DNA of 64,000 nt from Mycolicibacterium chubuense (GTDB taxonomy: Bacteria; Actinomycetota; Actinomycetes; Mycobacteriales; Mycobacteriaceae). The position numbers were made by a program, and so were the translations under genes. The stretch covers positions 22,338 to 86,337 of the forward strand of contig NZ_JYNX01000036.1 of assembly GCF_001044255.1 (NCBI RefSeq), read 5' to 3'. Positions 26,878-34,850 of this stretch are shown here, piece by piece (position 1 is the first letter of the stretch; each line of letters starts with the position of its first letter). Under the pieces are notes generated by a model. It did no database searches. It worked only from the letters and a program-made list of their open reading frames with translations, and was not told the DNA's origin.

Positions 26878-26892
26878 GGGATTTTCCTTTCA

Positions 26893-27399
26893 CTAACTGA
26901 TGGAGGTCTGTTGGGGTGATTGCGTGATCTGCAGAGGGCTGTTGTCGTGTTCCGTCGTCGGCTCCTCGTCGTCGTCACGGACACTGTCGTCTGCACTGGA
27001 CGGTCCCGCCGCGGCCGCAGCCTCGAGCAGTGCCGCCTCGTTCTGCTGGCAGAACGACGTGTAGATGTCGAGCAGCACCTGCTTCTGCCGCTCGTTGATC
27101 GCCGTGTCGGTGATGATGGCGTCGCGCACCTGGTTGGTCTCGCTGGGCTCGAGGATCCCGGCCCGGATGTAGAGCACCTCGGCCGACACCCTCAGCGCCT
27201 TGGCGATCTGGTTCAGCACATCTGCTGAGGGCTTGCGCAATCCCCGTTCGATCTGGCTCAGGTAGGGATTGCTGACACCGGCCTTCTCGGCGAGCTGCCG
27301 CACCGAGACCTGCGCGGCTTCCCGCTGGGTCCGGATGAAGCTGCCGATGTCCTGGGCGGCGCTGGAGACGACCGCGGCGAGATTCTCGTCCTGCGCCAT
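26893..27399 (-). CDS. XRE-family transcriptional regulator (Rv0474-like)
   Basis: A 168-residue DNA-binding protein. The HTH lies at about 22-75: IRTQREAAQVSVRQLAEKAG, then VSNPYLSQIERGLRKPS. The C-terminal half is acidic, ending in Gln/Ser-rich sequence (SPLQITQSPQQTSIS), with no known effector domain. GGAGGACAGCACC precedes the ATG at 27399, so the longer frame to 27477 is unlikely. Its adjacency to hbhA is conserved in mycobacteria; direct control of hbhA is plausible but not shown by the sequence. Confidence 0.93.
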   Translation of the reverse strand: MAQDENLAAVVSSAAQDIGSFIRTQREAAQVSVRQLAEKAGVSNPYLSQIERGLRKPSADVLNQIAKALRVSAEVLYIRAGILEPSETNQVRDAIITDTAINERQKQVLLDIYTSFCQQNEAALLEAAAAAGPSSADDSVRDDDEEPTTEHDNSPLQITQSPQQTSIS

Positions 27400-27491
27400 G
27401 GTGCTGTCCTCCTTCGCTGCCGTGGTGTGTTTACCGACAACTCCACGGTACGACTGAGTGCTAACTTTTGCAAGCACTCAGTTAGCGCAGG

Positions 27492-28817
27492 TCAGAACAG
27501 TAGCTGGGCGATCGTGTAGATCGTCAGACCGGCCAGCGACCCCACCACCGTGCCGTTGATCCGGATGAACTGCAGGTCGCGGCCCACGTGCAGTTCGATC
27601 CGCCTGCTCGCCTCGTCGGCGTCCCAGCGCTCGATGGTGTCGGTGATGATCGTGGTGATCTCCGCCCCGTATCCGACCACCAGGTGCTGGGCGCCGCGCA
27701 CGATCCAGTTGTCCACCTTGTCGCGCAGATCTGCGTCGTCGCGCAGGGACTCCCCGATGCGCACGACGGAGTCGGCGATACGCGTGCGCAGCGTCGACGA
27801 CGGGTCGTCGACGGACTCCAGGATGAGCCGCTTGGCGGTGCTCCACGCCGTCTCGGCGGCCCGCGCGACCTCGTCGCGGGCCATGATCTGCTCCTTGACG
27901 TTCTCGGCCTTCTGGATCGTCGCCTCGTCACTCTGCAGATCGCCGGCGAACTCGAACAGGAACTTGGTGGCCGAGCGGCGCAGCTCGTGGTCGGGATTGC
28001 GGCGGACCTTGTCGGTGAAGTCCATCAGCTCGCGGTGGATGCGCTCGCCGACGAGGTGGTCCACCCAACGCGGCGACCACGTCGGCGAATCGCGCTCGAT
28101 GACGCGCTCGATGACCTCACCGGCGTTCAGCGACCACTGGAACGCCCGGTCGGCCAGCAACTGCAGCAGCGCTTCCTGGCGGCCCTCCTCCAGCAGCGAC
28201 GCCAACACCCGCCCGATCGGCGGTCCCCACTGAGGCTCGGCGATGCGCTTGACGATCATCCGGTCCAGCACCTGCTGGACGTCTTCGTCACGCAACATCT
28301 CGACCAGCACGCGCAGCGCCGTCGACGCCTCGGCGGCCACCCGCTCGGCGTTGACCGGTTCGGCGAGCCACTTGCCTGTCCGGCTGGCGACGTCGGCGTC
28401 GCGCAGCTTGGTCTCCACGTTCTCCGGGGACAGGAAGTTCTCCCGGACGAAGTCGCTGAGACCCTCGCCGAGCTGGTCTTTCTTGCGCTTGATGATCGCG
28501 GTGTGCGGGATCGGGAGACCCAGGGGGTGCTTGAACAGCGCGGTCACCGCGAACCAGTCGGCCAGCGCGCCGACCATGCCCGCCTCGGCGGCCGCACGCA
28601 CATAGCCCACCCACGGCGCCGCCCCGTGGGACTGCGCCCAGGTGCACAGCAGGAAGATCACCGACGCCCCGAGGAGGAAGCCGAGCGCGACGGCCTTCAT
28701 GCGTCGTAGGGCGCGCCGTCGCTCGGCGTCAGCCGGCGAATCGGCTCCGGCGAGCTTCTCGGCGAAGCTCGCGCGGGGTCGTTGCCCGGCGTCGGGGACG
28801 TTCACTCGATGTGCCAC
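27492..28817 (-). CDS. DUF445 membrane protein (Rv0473-like)
   Basis: A 441-residue protein if read from the GTG at 28817 (VAHRVNVPDAGQRPRASF). Hydrophobic segments at the N-terminal region (FLLGASVIFLLCTWA and GMVGALADWFAVTALF) and the C-terminus (GTVVGSLAGLTIYTIAQLLF) bracket a long helical DUF445 region (ETKLRDADVASRTGKWLAEP, DEVARAAETAWSTAKRL). DUF445 proteins are envelope proteins of unknown function. It diverges from the madR-like gene over an 83-base gap. A second GTG at 28805 is also possible. Confidence 0.85.
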   Translation of the reverse strand: MAHRVNVPDAGQRPRASFAEKLAGADSPADAERRRALRRMKAVALGFLLGASVIFLLCTWAQSHGAAPWVGYVRAAAEAGMVGALADWFAVTALFKHPLGLPIPHTAIIKRKKDQLGEGLSDFVRENFLSPENVETKLRDADVASRTGKWLAEPVNAERVAAEASTALRVLVEMLRDEDVQQVLDRMIVKRIAEPQWGPPIGRVLASLLEEGRQEALLQLLADRAFQWSLNAGEVIERVIERDSPTWSPRWVDHLVGERIHRELMDFTDKVRRNPDHELRRSATKFLFEFAGDLQSDEATIQKAENVKEQIMARDEVARAAETAWSTAKRLILESVDDPSSTLRTRIADSVVRIGESLRDDADLRDKVDNWIVRGAQHLVVGYGAEITTIITDTIERWDADEASRRIELHVGRDLQFIRINGTVVGSLAGLTIYTIAQLLF

Positions 28818-28862
28818 GTGTCCATCATCCCTGCGCGGCCGACCAGCCCCGCCCGACCACCG

Positions 28863-28868
28863 TATTAT
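28863..28868 (+). promoter_or_regulatory. TATTAT -10 box before the madR-like gene
   Basis: TATTAT is the best -10 hexamer in the 83-base divergent gap. It is followed by GGACTAACGAACGGATC, which may hold an operator. The distance to the GTG at 28901 (32 bases) leaves a short leader. Confidence 0.45.
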
Positions 28869-28900
28869 CGACAAGGACTAACGAACGGATCACCGCGAAC

Positions 28901-29605
28901 GTGGCACAACATTCCCCGCCGGTGGCGGTCAAGACCGATGGGCGCAAACGCCGCTGGCATCGGCACAAGGTCGAGCGCCGGAATGAACTCGTGGACGGCA
29001 CCCTGGAGGCCATTCGCCGGCTCGGCAGCAACGTCAGCATGGATGAGATCGCCGCCGAGATCGGGGTGTCCAAGACCGTTCTGTACCGCTACTTCGTCGA
29101 CAAGAACGACCTGACCACCGCGGTGATGATGCGCTTCGCGCAGACCACGCTGATCCCCAACATGGCCGCCGCGCTGTCGTCGAACCTGGACGGTTACGCC
29201 CTGACCCGCGAGATCATCCGCGTGTACGTCGAGACGGTGGCCGCCGAGCCGGAGCCCTACCGGTTCGTGATGGCGAACAACTCCGCGAGCAAGAGCAAGG
29301 CGGTCGCCGAGTCCGAACAGATCATCGCCCGCATGCTGGCGGTGATGCTGCGCCGGCGCATGGTGTCGGTCGGCATGGACACCGGCGGCGCGGAGCCGTG
29401 GGCGTTCCACATCGTCGGTGGCGTGCAGCTGGCCACGCACTCGTGGATGTCGCATCCGCGGATGAGCGCCGACGAGCTGATCGACTACCTGACGATGCTG
29501 TCGTGGAGCGCGCTGTGCGGCATCGTCGAGGTCGGCGGTTCGCTGGAGCGGTTCAGGTCCGAAGCCCATCCTTCCCCGGAACTGCCCCCTCAGCTGCTTG
29601 ACTAG
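28901..29605 (+). CDS. madR: TetR-family regulator, MadR-like (Rv0472c-like)
   Basis: A 234-residue regulator. The helix-turn-helix is SMDEIAAEIGVSKTVLYRYF at about 46-65, and the helical ligand domain follows. Position (next to DUF445, near hbhA and ahead of a fadB2-icl1 block) matches M. tuberculosis Rv0472c, named MadR for acyl-CoA-responsive control of the mycolic acid desaturases desA1/desA2; the name is carried over on position and family. The GTG at 28901 is chosen because the frame further up has no start with better context. It overlaps nothing and is followed by a polyphosphate kinase after a 4-base gap. Confidence 0.82.
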   Translation: MAQHSPPVAVKTDGRKRRWHRHKVERRNELVDGTLEAIRRLGSNVSMDEIAAEIGVSKTVLYRYFVDKNDLTTAVMMRFAQTTLIPNMAAALSSNLDGYALTREIIRVYVETVAAEPEPYRFVMANNSASKSKAVAESEQIIARMLAVMLRRRMVSVGMDTGGAEPWAFHIVGGVQLATHSWMSHPRMSADELIDYLTMLSWSALCGIVEVGGSLERFRSEAHPSPELPPQLLD

Positions 29606-29609
29606 GTCC

Positions 29610-30476
29610 GTGAGCGAGCCCCTGGATCTACCGTCGCTGTGGTCGCATGAGCCGCACTCGCTGCTGAGGTTCACGCCGGGCGATCTGGTCGCCGACATCG
29701 ACCCCGACGCCACCCCCGGTTTCCGCGGGGTCAAGTCGGATGCCCCGACGCTGCAGGAGGAGCGCAACGTGCGCTTCGCCGAGCTGCAGGAGATGCTGTA
29801 CGCCCGCAGCCGGGTCGGCGACACCCGCTCGGTGTTGCTGGTGCTGCAGGGCATGGACACCGCGGGCAAGGGCGGCATCGTCAAACATGTTGTCGGAGGC
29901 TGCAATCCGCAGGGCGTCGACTACTTCAACTTCGGCAAGCCCACGCCCGAGGAGCTGTCGCACCACTTCCTGTGGCGGATCCGCAAGGCTCTGCCGCGGC
30001 CGGGCCACATCGGGGTGTTCGACCGTTCCCACTACGAGGACGTGCTCATCGTCCGCGTGCACAACCTGGTGCCCCCGACGGTGTGGGAGCCACGCTACGA
30101 CGAGATCAATGCGTTCGAACGCGAACTCGTCGAGAGCGGCACGAGCCTGGTGAAGGTCGCGATGTTCGTCTCCCTCGACGAGCAGAAGAAGCGACTCGCC
30201 GAGCGGCTCGAGCGGCCGGACAAGTACTGGAAGTACAACCCGGGCGACATCGACGAGCGACTGAAGTGGCCTCTCTACCAGGAGGCGTACCAGGCGATGC
30301 TGGACCGCACGAGCACCGAGTACGCGCCGTGGCACGTGGTGCCCTGCAACCGGAAGTGGTACAGCCGCCTGGCCGTGACCGAGTTGATGATCGAGGCGCT
30401 CAAGCAGCTCAACATGTCCTGGCCGCCACCGGATTTCGACGTCGAGGCTGAGAAGGAGCGGCTGAAGAAGGCCTGA
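29610..30476 (+). CDS. PPK2-family polyphosphate:nucleotide phosphotransferase
   Basis: A 288-residue kinase of the PPK2 family. Walker A is GMDTAGKGGI at about 82-91, with HVVGGCNPQGVDYF after it. The Walker B-like FDRSHYEDVLIVRVH and the lid arginine region KKRLAERLERPDKYWKYN follow. The family moves phosphate between polyphosphate and nucleotides, and this subgroup can use mono- and dinucleotides. Start GTG at 29610 follows the TetR TAG by four bases; a TTG at 29598 inside the TetR gene is less likely. A different PPK2 lies at 58234-59094, so this genome has at least two in 30 kb. Confidence 0.88.
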   Translation: MSEPLDLPSLWSHEPHSLLRFTPGDLVADIDPDATPGFRGVKSDAPTLQEERNVRFAELQEMLYARSRVGDTRSVLLVLQGMDTAGKGGIVKHVVGGCNPQGVDYFNFGKPTPEELSHHFLWRIRKALPRPGHIGVFDRSHYEDVLIVRVHNLVPPTVWEPRYDEINAFERELVESGTSLVKVAMFVSLDEQKKRLAERLERPDKYWKYNPGDIDERLKWPLYQEAYQAMLDRTSTEYAPWHVVPCNRKWYSRLAVTELMIEALKQLNMSWPPPDFDVEAEKERLKKA

Positions 30477-30485
30477 GCTTCGGCG

Positions 30486-30544
30486 CCGAGCGTGCACTTT
30501 ATGCACGCCTCACCTGGGGTTTGTGTATAACTTCTGCACGCTCG
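30486..30544. repeat. left copy of a 59-bp repeat bracketing the DUF559 gene
   Basis: The unit begins CCGAGCGTGCA, then N6, then GCACGCCTCAC, then N20, then CTGCAC, one variable base and CTCG. The copy at 31426-31484 has the same length and identical bases in all those blocks. Its own ends, CGAGCGTGCA and TGCACGCTCG, are perfect inverted repeats, and GCGTGCA-ctttA-TGCACGC forms an additional hairpin. It occupies the gap between the ppk2 stop and the DUF559 start. Confidence 0.75.
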
Positions 30545-30579
30545 CCTGATTCGTCGGAGCTCATTCCGATGATGCGGGC

Positions 30580-31500
30580 ATGCCAACCAACATCCTCTTG
30601 GCCAGCGAGGCCCTCGCGGCGGGCCAGGTGACCCGCCGGGAACTGGCCCGCGACTACACGAAGCTGTTTCAGAACGTCTACGTGCGCGGCGGGCTGAAGC
30701 TCACCGCGCAGGACAAGGCGGTGGCGGCCTGGTTGTGGTCCGGGCGATCGGCGACGGTGGCCGGCGTCAGTGCTGCAGCCCTGCTCGGGAGCCGCTTCGC
30801 TTCCGAAAGGGCTGCAGCAGAGCTCATCCGGGCTCACCGTCGGGCGCCCAAGGGCATCGCAGTGTTCACCGACACGGTCGCCGACCGGGACGTTTGCCGC
30901 ATCGGCAGCGTCGCGGTGACGAAGCCCGCACGGACGGCGTTCGACATCGGTCGCCGCCATCCCGTTGTCGCCGCCGTCCAGCACATCGACGCGCTGTTGC
31001 ATGCCACCGGCTGCCGGATCGACGACGTGCGGGCGGTAGCCGGACGCTACCCCGGCGTCCGCAGTATTCGTCGACTGATGACGGCACTGAGCCTCGCCGA
31101 TACAGGGGCCGAGTCGCCGACCGAGACGCTCACGCGCCTGTTCGTGGTCGCGGCGGGACTACCGCGCCCGGTCACGCAGATCCCGGTACAGGATGCAGAC
31201 GGGCGTGTGCGCTACCGCCTCGACATGGGCTGGCCAGACCTGCTCGTCGCCGTCGAGTACGACGGCGGACACCACTGGACCGATCCCGTGCAGCGCGCCC
31301 GAGACATCGAGCGCTGGGAGTTCCTCGCGGAGCAGGGATGGACGGTCATCCGCGTGAGCTGGACCCAGTTGCGCGACCAACCGAACACCATGGTCCGTCG
31401 CGTCGCGAAGGCCCTTGGCGTGGCACCGAGCGTGCAGGTCTCGCACGCCTCACTCGAGCGATGCGTAGAAAACCTGCACACTCGACGCGGGGGTCAGTAG
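30580..31500 (+). CDS. DUF559 endonuclease-like protein with N-terminal AbiEi-like region
   Basis: A 306-residue protein. The N-terminal part (about 1-170) resembles the winged AbiEi-type antitoxin region common to many actinobacterial DUF559 proteins. The C-terminal DUF559 domain is a Vsr/PD-(D/E)XK nuclease fold: D215 in RLDMGWPD, E226 and D228 in VAVEYDGG, H231, and later GWTVIRVSW. The acidic residues needed for metal binding are present. ATG is at 30580; upstream CATTCCGATGATGCGGGC gives a weak ribosome site. A near-identical 59-bp repeat lies before the gene and inside its last 75 bases. It is missing from the syntenic M. tuberculosis interval as I know it. Cutting activity is not established for the family. 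Confidence 0.82.
   Translation: MPTNILLASEALAAGQVTRRELARDYTKLFQNVYVRGGLKLTAQDKAVAAWLWSGRSATVAGVSAAALLGSRFASERAAAELIRAHRRAPKGIAVFTDTVADRDVCRIGSVAVTKPARTAFDIGRRHPVVAAVQHIDALLHATGCRIDDVRAVAGRYPGVRSIRRLMTALSLADTGAESPTETLTRLFVVAAGLPRPVTQIPVQDADGRVRYRLDMGWPDLLVAVEYDGGHHWTDPVQRARDIERWEFLAEQGWTVIRVSWTQLRDQPNTMVRRVAKALGVAPSVQVSHASLERCVENLHTRRGGQ
31426..31484. repeat. right copy of the 59-bp repeat, inside the end of the DUF559 gene
   Basis: It has the same length and spacing as 30486-30544, in direct orientation, and repeats CCGAGCGTGCA, GCACGCCTCAC, CTGCAC and CTCG exactly, while the spacers have drifted. The inverted ends are slightly degraded (CTGCACACTCG in place of CTGCACGCTCG). It encodes residues 283-301 of the DUF559 protein, so the repeat is under coding constraint. 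Confidence 0.75.
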
Positions 31501-32348
31501 CTGTAGAAACCCTTGCCGGTCTTCTTGCCCAGCTGGCCCGCCTCGACCATGCGCTGCAGCAGCGGCGGCGGCGCGTAGTGGGCGTCCTTGTACTCGTCGT
31601 ACATCGAATCGGCGATCAGCTTCATGGTGTCCAGGCCGATCAGGTCGGACAGCCGCAGCGGACCCATCGGGTGCGAGAGCCCCGCGACGACGGCGGTGTC
31701 GATGTCCTCGACGCTGGCCACGCCGGCCTCGGCCATCCGGATCGCCGAGAGCAGGTACGGCACCAGCAGCGCGTTCACGATGAAGCCCGACCGGTCGCCG
31801 CAGCGGACCACCTTCTTGCCCAGCGTCTCCCCGGCGAACTGCTCGACCCGTGCGATCGCCTCGTCAGACGTGACGAGCGTGTTGACCAGCTCGACCAGCG
31901 GCAGCACCGGCACCGGATTGAAGAAGTGCAGACCCAGCACCCGGCTCGGATTCTTCGTCGCCGCAGCGATTTTCATGATCGGGATGCTGGAGGTGTTCGA
32001 CGCCAGCACCGCGTCGGGGTCGGTGACGATCTCGTCGAGCTTGGCGAACACTGACGCCTTGACGGCCTCGTCCTCGACGATCGCCTCGATCACCAGCTGG
32101 CGGTCGGCCAGGTCGGCGAGGTCGCTGGTGAATGTCAGCCGGGCCTGGGTGATCTCGAACTCGTCGGCGGCCAGCTTGCCCTTGGCCTTCGCCCGCTCCA
32201 ACGACGCCGTGATGCGCGCCCTGCCCGCCTCGGCCAGCTCCGCCGACGGCTCGTAGACCACCACGGCCGCACCGGCCCTGGCGCACACCTCGGCGATGCC
32301 GCCGCCCATCTGCCCGGCGCCCACGACGCCGACTCGTTCGATGCTCAC
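31494..32348 (-). CDS. fadB2: 3-hydroxybutyryl-CoA dehydrogenase
   Basis: A 284-residue NAD-dependent 3-hydroxyacyl-CoA dehydrogenase. VGVVGAGQMGGGIAEVCA is the dinucleotide-binding loop. LGLHFFNPVPVLPLVELV carries the catalytic His, and SGFIVNALLVPYLLSAIR and KKTGKGFY end the protein. It oxidises 3-hydroxybutyryl-CoA to acetoacetyl-CoA in fatty acid degradation. The stop overlaps the DUF559 stop by 7 bases (convergent). It matches Rv0468, and lies next to icl1 as there. Confidence 0.95.
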   Translation of the reverse strand: MSIERVGVVGAGQMGGGIAEVCARAGAAVVVYEPSAELAEAGRARITASLERAKAKGKLAADEFEITQARLTFTSDLADLADRQLVIEAIVEDEAVKASVFAKLDEIVTDPDAVLASNTSSIPIMKIAAATKNPSRVLGLHFFNPVPVLPLVELVNTLVTSDEAIARVEQFAGETLGKKVVRCGDRSGFIVNALLVPYLLSAIRMAEAGVASVEDIDTAVVAGLSHPMGPLRLSDLIGLDTMKLIADSMYDEYKDAHYAPPPLLQRMVEAGQLGKKTGKGFYSY

Positions 32349-32369
32349 ATCTCTCCTACCGTCGCAGCG

Positions 32370-32404
32370 ATGAGCCCCGCCCGGGAAGCCCAGGCGGGGC
32401 TCAT
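32370..32404 (-). terminator. strong hairpin terminator after icl1
   Basis: ATGAGCCCCGCC and GGCGGGGCTCAT form a perfect 12-bp stem with an 11-base loop, between the icl1 stop and the fadB2 start. There is no T-run. The stem is the strongest in the window, so termination (or RNA processing) between the two genes is likely. Confidence 0.75.
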
Positions 32405-32423
32405 GCTGTCATGCGTCAGCGAT

Positions 32424-33710
32424 CTAGTGGAACTGGCCCTCTTCGGTCGAGCCCGCGAGCGCGGTGGTCGACGAGGTCGGGTCCACGGTGGTGGCGATCC
32501 GGTCGAAGTAGCCGGCGCCGACCTCGCGCTGGTGCTTGGTCGCGGTGTAGCCCCGCTCCTCGGCGGCGAACTCGCGCTCCTGCAGCTCGACGTAGGCGCT
32601 CATCTGGTTGCGGGCGTAGCCGTAGGCCAGATCGAACATCGAGTAGTTGAGCGCGTGGAAGCCGGCCAGCGTGATGAACTGGAACTTGAAGCCCATCGCG
32701 CCGAGCTCCTTCTGGAACTTCGCGATCGTCGCGTCGTCGAGGTGCTTGCGCCAGTTGAACGACGGCGAGCAGTTGTAGGCCAGCATCTGGTCCGGGAACT
32801 CGCTCTTGACGCCCTCGGCGAACTTCTTGGCCAGCTCGAGGTCCGGGGTGCCGGTCTCCATCCAGATCAGGTCGGAGAACGGCGCGTAGGCCTTGGCGCG
32901 GGCGATGCACGGCTCGAGGCCGTTCTTCACCCGGTAGAAGCCCTCGGCGGTGCGGTCACCGGTGATGAACGGCTGGTCGCGCTCGTCGACGTCGGAGGTG
33001 ATCAGCGTGGCGGCCTCGGCGTCGGTCCGGGCGATGACGACGGTCGGCACGCCGGCGACGTCAGCCGCGAGACGGGCCGAGGTCAGCGTGCGGATGTGCT
33101 GCTGGGTCGGGATCAGCACCTTGCCACCGAGGTGGCCGCACTTCTTCTCCGAGGCCAGCTGGTCCTCCCAGTGCGAACCCGCGACGCCGGCGGCGATCAT
33201 CGCCTTCTGCAGCTCGTAGACGTTGAGCGCACCACCGAAGCCGGCCTCACCGTCGGCGACGATCGGCGCGAGCCAGTTCTCCACCGAGCGGTCGCCCTCG
33301 ACCTTGGCGATCTCGTCGGCGCGCAGCAGCGCGTTGTTGATGCGGCGCACGACCTGCGGCACCGAGTTGGCCGGGTAGAGGCTCTGGTCGGGGTAGGTGT
33401 GGCCGGACAGGTTCGCGTCACCGGCGACCTGCCATCCCGACAGGTAGATGGCCTTCAGGCCGGCGCGAACCTGCTGGACGGCCATGTTGCCCGTCAGCGC
33501 ACCGAGCGCGTTGACGAAGTCCATGTCGTGCAGCTGCTCCCAGAGCACCTCGGCGCCGCGGCGGGCCAGGGTGTGCTCCTCGACGACGGTGCCCTGCAGG
33601 GCCACCACGTCCTGCGGGGTGTAGGTGCGGGTGACACCCTTCCACCGCGGGTTGTGGTCCCAGTCGTGCTGGATCTGTTCGGGGGACTTCGGCGTGCCCA
33701 CGGTCGACAT
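32424..33710 (-). CDS. icl1: isocitrate lyase 1
   Basis: A 428-residue isocitrate lyase of the short prokaryotic type, the first step of the glyoxylate bypass and also active as methylisocitrate lyase in mycobacteria. The active-site motif is KKCGHLGGK with C191. The N-terminal [15 protein letters not shown] and middle [18 protein letters not shown] also fit. GAAGGAG lies seven bases before the ATG. It is followed by a 12-bp-stem terminator and preceded by a 234-base gap rich in palindromes. RamB is encoded 1.1 kb away. Confidence 0.98.
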   Translation of the reverse strand: MSTVGTPKSPEQIQHDWDHNPRWKGVTRTYTPQDVVALQGTVVEEHTLARRGAEVLWEQLHDMDFVNALGALTGNMAVQQVRAGLKAIYLSGWQVAGDANLSGHTYPDQSLYPANSVPQVVRRINNALLRADEIAKVEGDRSVENWLAPIVADGEAGFGGALNVYELQKAMIAAGVAGSHWEDQLASEKKCGHLGGKVLIPTQQHIRTLTSARLAADVAGVPTVVIARTDAEAATLITSDVDERDQPFITGDRTAEGFYRVKNGLEPCIARAKAYAPFSDLIWMETGTPDLELAKKFAEGVKSEFPDQMLAYNCSPSFNWRKHLDDATIAKFQKELGAMGFKFQFITLAGFHALNYSMFDLAYGYARNQMSAYVELQEREFAAEERGYTATKHQREVGAGYFDRIATTVDPTSSTTALAGSTEEGQFH

Positions 33711-33812
33711 AGGATTGCTCCTTCGAAAAGTTGTTAACGTTCAGCGTCTTCACTGGTGTGCTGAACCGAGCATGCATCACGCCATAACCGCAGGTCCACC
33801 CGTTTCGCTTGT

Positions 33813-33825
33813 AAACTTTCGCCAA
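33813..33825. promoter_or_regulatory. RamB-like site upstream of icl1
   Basis: AAACTTTCGCCAA agrees with most of the corynebacterial RamB consensus AAACTTTGCAAA. It lies 103 bases upstream of the icl1 ATG. The match is partial. Confidence 0.4.
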
Positions 33826-33839
33826 CGGACGCAGGGAAG

Positions 33840-33857
33840 TTGCGAAGATTGCGAAGA
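33840..33857. repeat. tandem 9-bp direct repeat TTGCGAAGA
   Basis: TTGCGAAGA occurs twice back to back. Position in the icl1 upstream region and the TTGC core suggest a regulator site, possibly RamB, but the arrangement is not a known operator form. Confidence 0.5.
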
Positions 33858-33867
33858 CCACGACCTG

Positions 33868-33881
33868 CTGAACCGGTTCAG
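33868..33881. promoter_or_regulatory. 14-bp perfect palindrome CTGAACCGGTTCAG
   Basis: A perfect palindrome in the icl1 upstream region. The half-site TGCTGAACCG is repeated exactly at 33759-33768, closer to the gene. Likely an operator; the binder is unknown. Confidence 0.55.
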
Positions 33882-33884
33882 AAG

Positions 33885-33898
33885 TTACCGGCCGGTAA
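33885..33898. promoter_or_regulatory. 14-bp perfect palindrome TTACCGGCCGGTAA
   Basis: It lies three bases after the preceding palindrome. Two perfect palindromes in 31 bases are unlikely by chance. It may be a second operator for icl1. Confidence 0.5.
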
Positions 33899-33913
33899 AC
33901 GATCGTCGCAGGT

Positions 33914-33929
33914 CAGTACGGCCGTACTG
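33914..33929. promoter_or_regulatory. 16-bp palindrome CAGTACGGCCGTACTG (CAGTA-N6-TACTG)
   Basis: A perfect 16-bp palindrome, 15 bases past the thioesterase stop and about 204 bases upstream of icl1. The CAGTA-N6-TACTG pattern recurs at 53972-53987 and 57098-57113. As a stem-loop it could instead terminate the thioesterase transcript. Confidence 0.55.
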
Positions 33930-33944
33930 TTTAGGTGAAGCGAT

Positions 33945-34772
33945 TCAGAGCGCGAAGATCGACGCGACCGCTTTGACCTCGTCGCCGACCGCATATGTGA
34001 GCGTTGTAACAGTCCGGTCGCTCAGGTCGGCGCCGAACTTCTCGGTCGATCCGGCCGGATAGGTGTGGCGGAGGATCTCCAACTTGTCGCCGAGCGCGAC
34101 GGGGAGATCGTGCTCGATGGTCACCCGCAGCGGCGCCGTCAACAACTCGGGGCGGGACTGCAGGAAGTCCTCCACCACCGACCAGTACACCGAGTTGTTC
34201 ATGTGATCGAAGATGTCGATGTCGCTGACGCGCACCGGGTAGTCGCGAATCTGCTCGGCGTCCTCGCGCCCACCCGCGCTCAGATAGGCCTTCCACCGCA
34301 GCCGGCCCTCGCTGGTCGTGCGCCGCAGGCCTTCGATGAAGTCGTCGGCGATGCGCGCGGGACCCTGCGTCTCCCTGTTGATGTTGATCCAGAACGCCTC
34401 GGATTCGACGAGACCGCCCTTGCGACCGTCGATCCGCACCCGCATCTCGCACCAGCGGTTCGAGGTGCCCGAACACCAGCGCCGCAACCGCAGCATGTCC
34501 TTGAACACGATCGGCTCGATCATGTCGATCATCGTGCGGCGCACGATCCACAGCGGATGGGTCTCCTCGAACCCCATCTCGCGTAGCTGATCGGTGCCGA
34601 CGTCCTGGATGTGCCGGGTGGCCGCGTCGAATTTCAGCCTGCCCTCGCGGTCCACGTCGGCCACCCGCAGCGGCCATTCGACGTCGAAGACGTCGGGGTG
34701 CCCCTCGGGCACCGGCATCATCGTCTTGGCCAGGCCCTGCGTCGCGGCAGTCGGCCGACCGGGGGTACTCAC
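33945..34772 (-). CDS. acyl-ACP thioesterase-like protein (Rv0466-like)
   Basis: A 275-residue protein with two hot-dog domains, as in FatA-like acyl-ACP thioesterases. Segments LKFDAATRHIQDVGTDQLRE and HPLWIVRRTMIDM lie in the first half, and SDIDIFDHMNNSVYWSVVED, the second catalytic-type D-x-N-H-like helix, in the second. It probably releases fatty acids or clears acyl-ACP. GTG at 34772 is the start assumed; ATG codons at 34694 and 34691 would give a length nearer the M. tuberculosis protein. It diverges from ramB over 78 bases and its transcript may run toward icl1. Confidence 0.85.
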   Translation of the reverse strand: MSTPGRPTAATQGLAKTMMPVPEGHPDVFDVEWPLRVADVDREGRLKFDAATRHIQDVGTDQLREMGFEETHPLWIVRRTMIDMIEPIVFKDMLRLRRWCSGTSNRWCEMRVRIDGRKGGLVESEAFWININRETQGPARIADDFIEGLRRTTSEGRLRWKAYLSAGGREDAEQIRDYPVRVSDIDIFDHMNNSVYWSVVEDFLQSRPELLTAPLRVTIEHDLPVALGDKLEILRHTYPAGSTEKFGADLSDRTVTTLTYAVGDEVKAVASIFAL

Positions 34773-34801
34773 GAATCCTGATGATGCCACACGCACACCA
34801 C

Positions 34802-34843
34802 TTGCCAATGATGCAAATCAGCACTTAGCAGGGTTGTTAGGCT
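34802..34843. promoter_or_regulatory. ramB promoter with TTGC-N7-GCAA inverted repeat
   Basis: TTGC (34802-34805) and GCAA (34813-34816) form an inverted repeat resembling RamB half-sites. TAGGCT (34838-34843) is a TANNNT -10 box ending seven bases before the GTG, so the mRNA is probably leaderless. The inverted repeat overlaps the expected -35, which suits autoregulation. Confidence 0.5.
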
Positions 34844-34850
34844 AGTTGAC

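Noticed and set aside
31494-31500. Overlap of fadB2 and DUF559 3' ends taken as a possible frameshift
   Set aside because: Both proteins have complete, family-typical ends, so a simple convergent 7-base overlap explains it.
32370-32404. 12-bp inverted repeat considered as an insertion-sequence end
   Set aside because: It stands alone between icl1 and fadB2 with no transposase or target duplication; a terminator explains it.
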